From positions 558,001 through 622,000 of the forward strand of contig JAYQJO010000001.1 of the NCBI GenBank assembly GCA_038142205.1: a stretch of DNA of 64,000 nt, given 5' to 3'. The translations under genes were made by a program, and so were the position numbers. The notes under the pieces were generated by a model. It did no database searches. It was given only the letters and a program-made list of their open reading frames with translations, and had not been told where the DNA came from. Shown one piece after another: positions 16,854 to 29,000 of the stretch. Each line of letters opens with the position of its first letter. Positions within the stretch are counted from its first letter, which is position 1. The DNA comes from UBA7359 sp038142205. Lineage in GTDB: Bacteria > Pseudomonadota > Gammaproteobacteria > Eutrophobiales > Eutrophobiaceae.

Positions 16854-19447
16854 AGAGTTTTATTATTTTTAGAATCTTGCCATATTAAAAAAGCAGGAAG
16901 TATCATCATAGTCGATATCATCATTGAAACAAGCCCTACCGTTAATAACAATCCCATACTAGCTGTGCCGGCATGAGAAGAAAAAGCTAAGTTACCAATG
17001 CTACAGATTGTCGTTAATGAGCTAACAAAAACACCTCGTGTAGAACTAGTCATAAAAATATTTTTATTTTTTCCTTGCTCCTGGCGGAAACGATCAACAA
17101 TATGTATGCCGCTGTCTACGCCGATACCAAGTAACAAGGGCAAGCCAATAATGTTGGCAAAGTTAAGTGGAATATTGAATATCAACAAAAAGCCAAAAGT
17201 AAAAACAGAACCTATTAATATGGTTGCCAATATAATAAGAGCGTCTGTTTTCTGTTTAATCAGAAATAGTAATAAGACTGTGATGGCTATTAAGGCATAT
17301 GTAAACGCAGCTTTGAAAGCAGTAATTACAGCATTACCTGCTTCAATACTGATTACAGGTGAACCAATAACTGTATTATCATACGCTTGTTGCTGTTCCA
17401 CAAAACGTACCATTGCAGCATTATCATTAAGATCTTCTTTCGGTAATATTTCAATCTTATAATATTTCGAAGTTTTCCAACGCTGTTTAACTGTGTCTGG
17501 AATATCTTCAAGTTCTACTGCTTCTGCGTTTAATGCTGCATTTAATGAGTCAATTCTACCATCAAGATTAAATAACAGTTGTGTTTGTAAATGTTCAATG
17601 TCATAGCTGTTCTTATTTTTCAGTAGATCATTTAGGTGTTTATGTAATTTATTAATTTCTTCTTGTAATTCAAGATCATTGTAATATTCAATTTGAGAAC
17701 TAAGCTTGTTTGCAGCATCAAATTTTTCATCATGACCTATACTATTTTTGTTTTCATCAATAGAAAGGACGCCCATAAACAGGTTCATTTCATCGATGAT
17801 GAATAGTTTATCTTCCTGTTCTGTAGGCAATAAGTCTTCAAGCCAAATAACATCATCAACTAGATCCAGATCTTTTATAGCATCAACAGCAGTTAATACT
17901 TCTTCACGTGTTTGTTTTAATAAAATATTACTCCATGGCGATGAATCGCTATCTTGTAATAAATCTCGATAAGTCCTAACAGATTCATTTTCGGGGTCCT
18001 GTAAGTTTAATGTATTTATATCAAAACTAACTTTATAGATTTGGGTTATTAAAATAATTAAGACAACTAAACTAAACAATAATATCTGTTTTGAAAACTT
18101 GTAGGGTAATTGAGCTAACTGACTGGTGAGTTGAAAGTCATTATGAGCAATAGATGGTTTTGCTTTATAGGGCTTTAGACTTATTAAAGCGGGCAATAAT
18201 GTTAAAGTAAATAATATACTAATAAACATGCCGCTGCCGGCAATCCAGCCTAATTCCGCAACACCATCATAGTCAGTTGGTATGAAAGAATAAAAGCCTA
18301 TGGCTGTTGTGATGGCACACAGTATTAGTGAACGTAGCATTAAAGACGTTGCTTGTTGTAGTGGGTTTTTATTACTTGATAAAGTTTGTTCGCGATAGCG
18401 AAGTGTCAGGTGTATTGTAAAATCGATACCTAAACCAATATATAAAACAGCAAAAGCAACAGATATGAGGTTTAATTCACCCACAGTAGCCGCAGCAAAG
18501 GCTGTTGTCGCAATTAAACCAAATAATAAAGTAATGATAGCGCTTAAAACCAGTCGGATAGATCCCAAACCTATCATTAAAATAATAGCGACTAGAATAA
18601 ATGAAGCAATAATCGCTTGAATATTTGCATTAGAAACACTTTTTAAGTCTTCATAGGAAAGAGCTGTACCACCGGGTAGTCGAATATTAACGTTGTTTTT
18701 AATTAACCCTAATGAGTCAATAGTTGCTCTCACATGTTTAACGACATCTTCACCGGGTAAAAACTCTTCTTCAGACTCTAACGTTCTTAATACAATAAAT
18801 TCTCTATGAACCGGTTTTTCAGTTTTATCCGTACTCATTAATTTTTGCCAGGAGACAAAATAATCTTTGTTTTCAAAAGCGCGATTGATTTCAATTAACA
18901 GTGGCTTGAGATCAATGTCTTCACCATCTTGTTTATGTTTCAGTGCATCGCTAAGCATGCTGAATAAACCACGCAGATTTTTATCGGCTAATAGCGTTCC
19001 CAGAAAAGGTTGTATTGATGCTAGTTGATCTGCCAGATCGTGTTATACATCAGTATCAAGAAATAAAAAAGCAGACTGGCGGAAATAGGGCAATAGATTT
19101 GGATAAAAAATATCGCTGATTAATTTCGGATTATCTTTTAATGCAGTATAAAGTTTTACTGCTGTGTCACTGGCTTGATCCGGTGTATTTGATTCTATAA
19201 CGACTAATAAATTATCTGTGAACTGCGGAAATTCTTTTTCATATTCGATATCAAGTTTTCGCCACTCCAGATCCTTTGAAAGCATATCTGTCGTATCCGT
19301 ATTTACACCCAGGTGATCTTTTATGTAAAAGACGGAAAAAATAGTAAGCGCAATATAGGCAAATATTATCGCAAGACGATAACGCTCCACAAACTGTATA
19401 AATTTAATTGAATTATGCCCAGAAGAAGATGAATGAATGTCATTCAT
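16850..19447 (-). CDS. hpnN: Hopanoid RND-family transporter HpnN, one in-frame stop
   Basis: An MMPL/RND-type permease of about 865 codons with an N-terminal helix, a periplasmic loop and two blocks of five or six transmembrane helices (for example LGIDFTIHLTLRYREQ and GVDSGIHIVDRFRQE). In Rhodopseudomonas, HpnN moves hopanoids to the outer membrane. A TAA at 19043-19045 (codon 135) splits it. The frame is unchanged on both sides and the family sequence continues directly (DTDV, stop, HDLADQLASIQPFLG), so this is a nonsense change, not two genes. A single-base error such as TTA to TAA would explain it. It lies between the dioxygenase-like gene and hpnA. Confidence 0.9.
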
Positions 19448-19478
19448 ATAATAAGAATCAATGTTTTAAAAAGTTTCG

Positions 19479-20225
19479 TTAAACTCTAAAAACGTATTCT
19501 TTACTTGTTTCGCGTTCTATATCTGGCGGGTAGCTTAAACGTTTATCATCATAATACTGTCGGCGTTGATCGCCTTCTGATGCTGCGTTATAAGTGACAT
19601 AAAGAACACGACGTTTTTCATTGGTGTGGTTAGGTTTGGAACGATGCGGTGCATAAGAGTCAAAGAAAACAGCATCACCCGGTTCTGTTGGTAATGCAAC
19701 ATAGTCCAGAGCGTCTTCATCCAGGGGTTTCCACTGTTCACCGATCAGCCCTTCATTGTTGTATCCATTTGCAACTTCCAGGCAGCCATTTTCTTTAGTT
19801 GAAGCATCAACGCTGACTAAAGCGGTGATATGTAGTTTGGCATAACGATCCCAGCCTGCTTGTACATCCTGGTGTGCTTTGAAGCCATCGGCCCCCGGCA
19901 TTTTAAAATTGATTTTGTCTTTGAATAATAGTGCTTCATCATCAAATAACTGTGACGTAATTTTTTGAATATCGCCTTGTATAAAGAGTTCACTGAATCC
20001 GTTATGAAACGGTTCAATGTCTTCAATTCGTGAAATGATTCTTTTACTCGGCTCCAGCTGGCTTTGTTCAAAATACATCATAACGTGTCCCGGTTTTTCT
20101 GGATAATTTGTCACTTCTTCCGTCCATGCTGTGACTTTTTTCATTTTTTCTTCGTCGTAAAGTTTACGGATGACGAGGAAGCCAGTGGATTTAAACTCTT
20201 CTATTTGTTCTTTACTTATTTTCAT
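19479..20225 (-). CDS. Phytanoyl-CoA dioxygenase (PhyH) family protein in hopanoid operon
   Basis: A 248-residue Fe(II)/2-oxoglutarate-dependent oxygenase of the PhyH family. Visible iron ligands are the HxD in FKAHQDVQAGWDRY and the distal His in SYAPHRSKPNHT, with a following Arg (KRRVLYVTYN) suited to bind 2-oxoglutarate. The family hydroxylates diverse lipophilic small molecules. Here it sits in the same direction between hpnG and hpnN with short gaps (31 bases to hpnN), so I infer a hopanoid or related lipid substrate. This is inference from context; no characterised hopanoid enzyme of this family comes to mind. Confidence 0.82.
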   Translation of the reverse strand: MKISKEQIEEFKSTGFLVIRKLYDEEKMKKVTAWTEEVTNYPEKPGHVMMYFEQSQLEPSKRIISRIEDIEPFHNGFSELFIQGDIQKITSQLFDDEALLFKDKINFKMPGADGFKAHQDVQAGWDRYAKLHITALVSVDASTKENGCLEVANGYNNEGLIGEQWKPLDEDALDYVALPTEPGDAVFFDSYAPHRSKPNHTNEKRRVLYVTYNAASEGDQRRQYYDDKRLSYPPDIERETSKEYVFRV

Positions 20226-20285
20226 AGCAATATTTTCTAATGGACGGAATGAATAAAGCGCCGCATTTTATAACAAACAGACAGT

Positions 20286-20999
20286 TTAGGCATTGAAGAA
20301 ATGTTGTTTTTTTAACGCCTCGGCAATGTAATTCAGCGTGTTTAGCGCTTTTTTATAACATTTTGCCAATGTTAATAATTCTTTAATTTGCCCCGGTTTC
20401 GATAAACACGAACCTATAAACTTCAAAATATCAGGGTTTCCCTGATTATCGGTATATTTTAATACAGCTTCAGGAATAGCCATGTCGGCCTTGTCGGCAA
20501 TACTGCGTATTACCGCAAAATCGAGGTTATTATTTATTGCTGTTTCAGTAATAGCGGCACTTTCCATATCGACAGCAATGGCATTGGTTTTTTCGAAGAG
20601 TATTTTTTTGTCTTCAATCGTTGAACAGATTTCACTGCTTGAATAAATATCAGCATTTAATACTTTTTGAACTTTTCCAGTAAAAAAGGCCAGTAATTCT
20701 TTTTGCCATTTTGCTGTTGCTTGATTGTTTTTATTACCCGAAATAATTGAATTTGCAATGATCAAGTCTCCAGATTCGAGCGTTGGATCCAGTGCACCGG
20801 CAACGCCCCAACTGATTAATGCATTAATGTTTAAATCAATAAGTTTTTCTGCCGCTAGGTTTGCCGCATCATAACCGATGCTGGATAAACATAAATAAAT
20901 GCCGTCTTGTATTTCAACAGGTGAATGGACTTTCAGTTTTTTGTCATACAGACAAGCTGCTTCCGCGGGTAGAGCAGCAACAATTCCTATCTTCTTCAA
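20286..20999 (-). CDS. hpnG: Adenosylhopane nucleosidase/phosphorylase HpnG
   Basis: A 237-residue protein of the purine nucleoside phosphorylase / MTA-SAH nucleosidase fold. The N terminus IGIVAALPAEAACL, the glycine-rich SWGVAGALDPTLESGDLII and the ribose-binding AIAVDMESAAI are diagnostic of the fold. In hopanoid clusters HpnG removes adenine from adenosylhopane to give ribosylhopane, the first step towards bacteriohopanetetrol after HpnH. hpnH itself is not in the window. The gene starts 14 bases after the shc stop, in one operon. Confidence 0.9.
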   Translation of the reverse strand: MKKIGIVAALPAEAACLYDKKLKVHSPVEIQDGIYLCLSSIGYDAANLAAEKLIDLNINALISWGVAGALDPTLESGDLIIANSIISGNKNNQATAKWQKELLAFFTGKVQKVLNADIYSSSEICSTIEDKKILFEKTNAIAVDMESAAITETAINNNLDFAVIRSIADKADMAIPEAVLKYTDNQGNPDILKFIGSCLSKPGQIKELLTLAKCYKKALNTLNYIAEALKKQHFFNA

Positions 21000-21013
21000 A
21001 GCTACCCTAATAT

Positions 21014-22954
21014 TTATTGAGTCAGGTTTTTATATCGAGCCAATGCCCATAACGGAAAATACTTGGTATAACCGTGGTACTTTAAATAAAACACGCGAGG
21101 GAAGCCTGGCGCAGTATAACTATCATTATACCAATGGCCATCACTGGACTGATTATTAATTAGATAATGAGTACCTTTTTGCACGGTTTCTGTTTCTGCT
21201 TCACCAACCGCTAATAAAGAAAGGAGAGCCCAAGCTGTTTGATAGGCCGTGCTTGCAAAAGGCTTGCGGTGTTTTGGCGGATAATAACTGTCATTACTTT
21301 CACCCCAACCACCATCATCATTTTGCATGTCCTGTAAATATTTTACGGCATTTCTGATGTAATCCTGTTGAGGATCTTCATCAGCCAGTTCCAGCGCTGT
21401 TAGCACTGACCATGTTCCGTAGATATAGTTAGTTCCCCAACGTCCAAACCAGGAACCGTCTTCTTCCTGCTCTAATTTTAAATAATTAATTGCATCGTTA
21501 ATAACGGTTGAATATTTATCTTTATCAGCAAGGCTTAATAAAGCAATACAACGTCCTGTGACATCAGCCGTTGGTGGATCGAGTAACGCACCATGATCGG
21601 CAAAAGGAATCGCATTTAAATAATATTGCGTATTGTTAACTTCGAAAGAACCAAATCCGCCGCCGTTAGATTGCATGCCGGCTACCCAGTTTGCAGCGCG
21701 TTGAATGGGTTCTAAATATTTGTCTTTACCAGTACGATGCATGGCCCAGGCAACCATGGATGTGTCATCCAGATCCGGATAATAGTAATTACTGTATTGA
21801 AAGGCCCAACCGCCACCTTCAAGATTTGGTCTTGGTATACGCCAATCGCCCGGTTCATCACTAAGCTGACGATCTTTAAGCCAGTCGAGAGACTGTTCTA
21901 TTTCTTTTGTTACATTTTCTTCGTTTTCAGATTCGATTAAGGATTGAGCAGTTAAACAGGTATCCCAAACAGGAGAGGCACAGGGCTGGCAATACATACT
22001 ATTACCGCGTTTAACCAATAATGCCTCTATTGCTTCGCGTGCTTGTTTGCGTAAAGGATCATTTTTGTCATAACCGAGAATGACTAATGATTCAAAGACA
22101 TTAACCATGGCCGGGAAAATACCTCCAATACCGTATTCTTCATTCATTCTTTCCAGGAACCATTGTTCACACTTACGTATAGAATATTGGCGTACAAATT
22201 TGGGAACAATTTTTTCAGCCATGCGACCGATATGATCAAGAATTAAGAAAGCACGCATTAATGCGGTTGTTACCTTGAAATAATGTTGCTCTTCTTCTGG
22301 AGGAGTAATAAAGAGTTCTCTGATATCAACACCGCGCGGATTTGCCGCTTTCGGTTTTAATGTACACAGTACAAACAGCGGAACCATAACGGTGCGTGAC
22401 CAATACGACACCTTATCTATATGGAAAGGAAACCATTTCGGTAGAATAATAACTTCCGCCGGGATGAAGGGCGTTGCCCGCCAAGGCACCTGTTCGAATA
22501 AAGCCATTAATATTCGGGTAAATACATTTGCTCGTGCTGCACCGCCATGATTCAGAATCATGTTTCGTGCACGAACCATATGCTCTTCATCTGGCGCATC
22601 ACCGACCATTTTTAAGGCATAGTAACTTTTAACCGCACAACTGATATCAAAGTCACCGCCTGTATAAAGCGACCAGCCTCCATCTTCATTTTGTTGGTCG
22701 CGCAGGTATTGCGCTATTTTTTGTTCAGTTTCATCGTCAACCTCGTCAACGAAGTGATTCATTAATATATATTCAGCAGGAATCGTACAGTCAGCTTCGA
22801 GTTCATAAACCCAATGACCGTCGTCATGTTGCTGTTCGATCAGTTTATTTTTCGCCGCTTGAATTGCATCGTCTAAATCAACAGATAACTTACTTGAGAG
22901 AGACTCTGTGGTGGAGTGATTGTCAGAGTTGTCGTTGTTTGTATCGAGTGTCAT
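21014..22954 (-). CDS. shc: Squalene-hopene cyclase
   Basis: A 646-residue terpene cyclase of normal length. The catalytic acid motif appears as DLDDTS (consensus DxDDTA) in YPDLDDTSMVAW, and several QW repeats are visible (QNEDGGWSLY, QEEDGSWFGRWG, QNDDGGWGESN, QSSDGHWY). It cyclises squalene to hopene/hopanol at the membrane. The open frame reaches further upstream (23038), but the first 28 residues of that reading overlap the squalene synthase gene. I chose the ATG at 22954, preceded by an AAGAGAA box and 34 bases after the upstream stop. Confidence 0.96.
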   Translation of the reverse strand: MTLDTNNDNSDNHSTTESLSSKLSVDLDDAIQAAKNKLIEQQHDDGHWVYELEADCTIPAEYILMNHFVDEVDDETEQKIAQYLRDQQNEDGGWSLYTGGDFDISCAVKSYYALKMVGDAPDEEHMVRARNMILNHGGAARANVFTRILMALFEQVPWRATPFIPAEVIILPKWFPFHIDKVSYWSRTVMVPLFVLCTLKPKAANPRGVDIRELFITPPEEEQHYFKVTTALMRAFLILDHIGRMAEKIVPKFVRQYSIRKCEQWFLERMNEEYGIGGIFPAMVNVFESLVILGYDKNDPLRKQAREAIEALLVKRGNSMYCQPCASPVWDTCLTAQSLIESENEENVTKEIEQSLDWLKDRQLSDEPGDWRIPRPNLEGGGWAFQYSNYYYPDLDDTSMVAWAMHRTGKDKYLEPIQRAANWVAGMQSNGGGFGSFEVNNTQYYLNAIPFADHGALLDPPTADVTGRCIALLSLADKDKYSTVINDAINYLKLEQEEDGSWFGRWGTNYIYGTWSVLTALELADEDPQQDYIRNAVKYLQDMQNDDGGWGESNDSYYPPKHRKPFASTAYQTAWALLSLLAVGEAETETVQKGTHYLINNQSSDGHWYNDSYTAPGFPRVFYLKYHGYTKYFPLWALARYKNLTQ

Positions 22955-22988
22955 GTTTTCTCTTTTCAGTTCTTGTATACAATTGATT

Positions 22989-24045
22989 TTAGTAAAGTTT
23001 CTCATGAAAATTTGCCATAGGCAAACGACGCCCGGCAAACTTGAAAAGGTAAGTTAGTATTCTGTCTTGACCGACAAATAGACTTGTTAAAAAGATGATT
23101 GCTTTAACACTGTTACGGCTAATTTTGACTTGTTGACCTAGAGTGAAGTCCGGTGTTTGTCTAATCTTTTCCAGATTTAGTACTGCCATGCCTAACGCCC
23201 ATAAACAGAATTTACGCAAGCCTTTTTCTTTTTCCGGAATCATTAATGTATAGCGTAAGGCGTTGTAAACATGAGCATGGGCTACACCGAGCAATTCTAT
23301 TAACGCATCATTAAAACCTTCTCCCATTTTACCCGGTTCTTTATGACGGATATCTACACCGTGTTTTTCAAACACTTCGCGGGGTAACCAGCAGGCGCCA
23401 CGTTCATGATCTTCCCAGATATCTTTAAGAATATTAGTCATTTGTAACCCTTGACCAAATGAAACACCGAGTTTCATCATTAATTCTCGCTGGGCATCAA
23501 TTTCGGCAGAATGGTCGCAAAATAACTCGGTCAGCATTTCGCCGACAACACGCAACGTAATAGCAGTATTGATCCATGTCTTTCTGATCGGCAACGCCAT
23601 CAAGTGTTTCAGCGTCTTGATAAATCACCATACCATCTGCCATGATTTTTACACACCGTTCTAATGCAGCACGTTGCCGTGAATTAAAGCTGTGCGTAAT
23701 TCGAATTACCGGAACCGTGTTGGCAATCAGATCATGCTCTGCTTCAGTTGCCGTGGGTGATAATAGTGGAAACAGTGATTCGGCGAAGGAGCTTGCTTCA
23801 TCGGAACCTTTTACAACGTCAATAAAACGCTCAGCATATTGTTTTTTTTGTTCTGAAGACATGATCTTATCATCTTCGATTGTGTCGGCAATTCGGCACA
23901 AAAGGTAGGCATTTCCCACTACTGTGCATAAAGGCTCAGGCAATTGCGGGATGGTTAGTGCAAATGTACGTGAGACGTGTTGCAAAATCTCGTCCTGATA
24001 AGCTATATCATCGAGTTTTGTCAGAAATTCTTCTCTGGATTTCAT
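22989..24045 (-). CDS. Squalene synthase (squalene/phytoene synthase family), frame broken once
   Basis: Together two overlapping frames give a protein of about 350 residues that condenses two farnesyl diphosphates. Both aspartate-rich motifs are present: RIADTIEDD in the first part and LKDIWEDHERG in the second. The break is near 23550: the first frame reads MDQYCYYVA and the second resumes at VVGEMLTELF, where homologues have a Gly-containing link, so about two bases seem missing. It resembles the single-enzyme squalene synthase rather than the HpnC/D/E route, and no hpnC or hpnE is seen. It is the first gene of the hopanoid operon, feeding shc directly. Confidence 0.88.
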
Positions 24046-24332
24046 TAAAAGTAATTAATATATTAAAAACAATAAGTTAGATTAATTTTTGTTTTGTTCT
24101 TCCTATCAATAGTTTTGGAAAAACTAATATAGAGCCAAAATGAATAAAATGTCAGTATAAATTCATCGAATTCTATGATGATGCTACAAGGTTTTGCCTG
24201 AAAAAAATGATATTATTCAACCATTAGGCTTATTTTAGGACGCGCACACATTACAATTAGAATCGATGGATGTAAATAATTTAACAGCGTCCATTCCAGC
24301 ATAACATCCAGAAGGCATTATTAAAAAATACA
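24046..24332. promoter_or_regulatory. Divergent intergenic region between hopanoid operon and pfa-ole operon
   Basis: These 287 A/T-rich bases separate two large divergent operons, so promoters for both should lie here. I see A/T-rich candidate -10 boxes (for example TAGAAT within 24258-24265) but no convincing -35 at 17 bases. No gene-sized frame is present. A shared regulator acting on both operons from this region is possible but unproven. Confidence 0.35.
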
Positions 24333-26006
24333 GTGAGCTCCATACCAAAAATTATTACTTCGTCTCGCTCGACGGAGACAGCAGACAATTCTCTTAACGT
24401 TTGGCAATCAGATAATGTCACTCAGCTTTTAGGGCTGAATAATTTCCCTGATCAAGTTCGTCAGCTGCAGCAACCATTTTGCGTAGTTAAAGATAAGTCA
24501 GAAACATCGCTTGCTATCGGTGGAGCGATTCAATTAACACATCAGCAAGAGTTGAACGATGGTCAGTATTCCTTACTTGGGTTTTCTGCAGCGCAATCTA
24601 TTATCGCTTTAGGTGATCCTGAGTTCTGCCACGATTACCAAATAGATTATCCGTATATGGCCGGTTCGATGGCAAACGGTATTGCTTCTGTTGAACTGGT
24701 TGAAGCATTAGCAAAAGAAAACATGCTAGCTTCTTTTGGAGCTGCCGGTTTGCAACTAAAAGAAATAGAAGCGGCAATACAGCGATTACAATCTTCATTA
24801 GCTGATAAAACACACTGTTATAACCTGATTTATTCACCGAATGAAAAAGGACATGAAGATGCAGTGGTTGATCTGTTTTAAAAATACGGTGTGACGTTGG
24901 TTGAAACATCAGCTTATATGAAGCTGACTTTACCTGTAGTTCGTTATCGTGTTTCAGGTATCCATAAAGATGAGCAAGGTAATGTTGTTGTACCCAATCG
25001 AATCATTGCCAAAGCATCACGTGTTGAACTGGCTAGTAAATGGTTTAGTCCGCCACCGGAAAAATTATTAAATCAATTAATAGAACAAGGTGTGATAACG
25101 CAGGAACAAGCTGAGTTGGCAAAAGAGATACCAATGGCGCAGGACTTAACGGTTGAAGCGGATTCCGGTGGTCATACCGATAACCGACCTGCGATTACTT
25201 TATTACCGACGATGCTATCACTGCGTGATCAGTATCAGGCTAAATATAATTATAATAAGCCACTGCGCGTTGGTGCGGCAGGCGGCATTGCTACGCCGGC
25301 TTCTGCTTTAGGTGCGTTTGCTATGGGAGCTGCTTATATAGTAACCGGCACTGTTAATCAGGCTTGTAAGGAGTCCGGTTCATCCGACATTGTCAGAGAA
25401 ATGCTGGCGAATGCTGAACAAGCGGATGTGACGATGGCACCTGCGGTTGATATGTTTGAAATGGGCGTGAAATTACAAGTACTAAAACGCGGGACTATGT
25501 TTGCGATGCGTGGTAATAAACTTTATGACATATATAAAAAGTACTCTTCAATAGAAGATATTCCGCAAGCTGAACGAAGCGGCCTTGAGAAAACAATTTT
25601 CAAAATGTCATTAGATGAAGTTTGGCAAAACACCGAAACGTTTTTTAATGATCGTGATCCTTCACAAGTAGAAAAAGCCTATAAGGATGCTAAACATAAA
25701 ATGGCCTTAATTTTTCGCTGGTATCTGGGATTATCTTCTCGTTGGGCTAATGCCGGTGTTGAAGATAGACAGGTTGATTATCAGGTTTGGTGTGGACCTG
25801 CAATGGGTGCGTTTAATGAATGGACACGCGATTCATTTTTATCAGAAATGAACAATAGAAGTGCAGTGACTGTTGCAATGAATATTTTATTTGGTGCAGC
25901 AGTATTGTATCGAATTAATGCCTTACTAAAACAAGGTGTTGAACTTCCTGTTGAACAGATACAGTTCAAACCAATGACACACGAAAAAATTAATAGTTAT
26001 TTATAA
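24333..26006 (+). CDS. pfaD: PfaD-type enoyl reductase of PUFA/secondary-lipid synthase, one in-frame stop
   Basis: A protein of about 557 codons in the FMN-dependent nitronate monooxygenase / PfaD family, the trans-acting enoyl reductase of PUFA synthases. Typical segments are GFSAAQSIIALGDPEFC, ADSGGHTDNRPAITLLPTM, VGAAGGIATPASALGAFAMG and VTGTVNQACKESG. A TAA at 24879-24881 (codon 183) interrupts it, but the frame and homology continue (VVDLF, stop, KYGVTLVETSAYMKLT). A Leu codon (TTA) is expected there, so a single T-to-A change accounts for it. GTG start at 24333. First gene of the pfa-ole block, 17 bases before pfaA. Confidence 0.92.
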
Positions 26007-26023
26007 AAATATCCGAGTTAGTT

Positions 26024-29000
26024 ATGTCGAACAAAAAAAAGAATAAGGAAACGATCCCATTAGCCATTGTTGGTATCGGTTGTTTATTTCCGAAAGCTGA
26101 TAATCCACAAGAATACTGGACCAATATCCGTGAAGGCGTTGATGCCATTACAGACATACCCGACTCACATTGGAATCCGTCTGATTACTTTGACGAAGAT
26201 AAAACAATACCGGATATGACTTACGCTAAACGTGGCGGGTTTATTAATGAACAGGATTTTAATCCATTGTTGTATGGATTAAGCCCAAACAATATAGAAG
26301 CAACCGATACAACACAATTACTTGGCATGGTAGCAACACGTCAGGCTTTACTCGATGCGAATTACTCCACAGCTAAAGATGCTGGTGATGGAAGAGAGTT
26401 CGATCGTGATCGTACCAGTGTCATCATGGGAGTTACTGGTACTTTGGAACTGGTTATTCCATTAGGTGCAAGACTCGGCCATCCGATTTGGCGTAAAGCA
26501 TTAGCGGATGCAGGTGTAGATGCGGAAACAGCAGAAGATGTTGTAGAACGCATTGCTGATGGCTATGTACCTTGGCAAGAAAATTCCTTCCCCGGTTTAT
26601 TAGGTAATGTTGCAGCAGGTCGTATAGCGAATCGTTTTGATTTTGGTGGTACCAATTGTGTTGTTGATGCTGCTTGTGCCAGTTCACTCAGCGCCTTACA
26701 TCTTGCCGCGATGGAATTAACATCAGGTCGAATTGATATGGCGATTACTGGCGGCGCAGATACGTTTAACGATATCTTTATGTACATGTGTTTTAGTAAA
26801 ACACCGGCATTATCACCAACCGGTAATAGTCGACCTTTTGCAAAGGAAGGCGATGGCACAATACTGGGTGAAGGTATTGGTAGTGTTGTTTTAAAACGCT
26901 TAGATGATGCGAAAAGTGATAACGATAAAATTTATGCTGTCCTGAAAGGTATAGGTTCTTCTTCTGATGGTAGAGGTAATGCGATTTATGCACCAAGCTC
27001 AGGTGGGCAAACCAAAGCATTACGTAATGCATATTATGAAGCAGGTGTTACACCTAGAAGTATTGAGTTAGTTGAAGCACATGGCACAGGTACATCCGTA
27101 GGTGATGCTGTTGAAGCTACAGCACTAAACGGTGTTTATGGTCAGGATAATCAAGGTGAAACATGGTGTGCGATTGGATCAGTAAAGTCCATGATTGGCC
27201 ATACTAAAGCTGCTGCTGGTGTAGCCGGTTTAATCAAAACAGCAATGGCATTAAAGCATAAAGTCTTACCACCGAGTATTAAAGTAGATGAACCTTTAGA
27301 AATTATTAATCCGGGTTCGGCGCCACTATATTTGAACACAGTTAAACGTCCCTGGTTAAAAACGTTAGACACGCCACGACGTGCCGCATTAAGTGCACTT
27401 GGTTTTGGCGGTAGTAATTTTCATTGTGTTCTTGAAGAAGCTGAGGAATCAAAAACAGATATTGAATGGGATGGTCAGGTATTAATCATTGCTTTAAGTG
27501 CTGATTCAAAAGAAGACATAATAAAGCAACTTCCGGACAGTTCGGTTATTTCATCATGGAATGAATTAAGATTTTTTGCGTATGACTGCTGTCAAAGTTT
27601 TAATAAAGACGCTGTCCATCGTTTAACGATTGTTGTTGAAAATGCTACTGGAAAAGCAAAGAGAGATATAGAAGCATTTTTTGCTGATATTAAAAAACAA
27701 TTAACGTCTTCTTCAGAAACATCATGGCAACGACCTGATGGTGTTATATATAGTTCTGAAAAAACTAACGGTAAAGTAGCGTTTGTTTTTCCCGGCCAGG
27801 GTTCGCAATACACAGGTATGTGTCGTGATTTGGCTTGCCAGTTCCCACAGTTCTTTAATGTATTAGAACAAGCGAATAATTTATTTATAGAAGCAACAGG
27901 TAAAGAAAGTTTAGGAGATGTTTTATATCCTATTCCTGTTTTTTCAAAAAACGATCAAAAACAACAGGAAGAAACATTAAGACAAACACAAAATGCACAA
28001 CCGGCAATTGGTGCGGTTAGTTTAGGTGCGTTAAACGTATTAAAGCACTTTTCTGTCGGTGCTGATGCAACAATCGGTCATAGTTATGGTGAATTAACTG
28101 CCTTGTATGCCGCTGGTTGTTATGATGAAAGTGCTTTCTTACGGCTATCACGAATTCGTGGAGAATTAATGGGGCAAGGTGAAGGCGACCGAGGTTCAAT
28201 GTTGGCCGTTGTTGCGCCTTATGATCAAGTTAAGACTTTATTAAAAGAAAATAATGTTGATTTAGTCTTGGCTAATCATAATTCACCGACACAAATCGTA
28301 TTGTCGGGTGCCAGTGAACAAATTGATACTTTTGCAAAAGTTGCGAAAGCAGAGAAGATACGCGCGATTAAATTACCTGTTGCGGCTGCTTTCCATAGTC
28401 CGTTTGTTGCTGAAGCAGCTAAACCGTTTGCGAAAGCATTACTTGATATCCAATTTAATAAAACGCAAATACCTGTTTTATCAAATACAACAACAGAAGC
28501 GTACCCTGATGGAATTGATTCAGCGAAAAAGATATTAGCTGAACAATTAGCGAACCCTGTTCGTTTTGTAGAACAAATTGAAAAGCTTCATGAAAGAGGC
28601 GTGGACACTTTTATAGAAATTGGTCCGGGTAAAACTTTGACAGGATTAATTAATTCTATTCTTGAAGGTAAAAAAATTACAGCTATTGCAACAGATATTT
28701 CTGTTGGTAAAAAACAGGGGCAACATGACTTGGCTCTGGTACTGGCAACCTTGGCGGCTAATGGTAAAGAGCTTGATATTGCCAAATGGGATGAAGCTTG
28801 TGCAGCAATAGAAAGATCAGATAAGAATGCTAAGCCAGCAATGACAATTGCGATCAGCGGCGCGAACTATACGATGCCACGTGAAGCCAAGCCGCCCAGA
28901 AAAATATCTGACAACACTGCAAATAAAACAGAACAAGCACAACAATCGAAAGTAAATACGATGACAAATGTAAAAGATACTTCTTCAAATCAACAGCAAC

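Noticed and set aside
19043..19447. Calling the N-terminal piece of hpnN a separate gene.
   Set aside because: It is in the same frame as the downstream part, and the family sequence runs through the stop codon without gap.
26362..27032. Several minus-strand ORFs opposite pfaA.
   Set aside because: Antisense shadows of a conserved KS domain, rich in His/Leu/Gln as expected from reverse reading.
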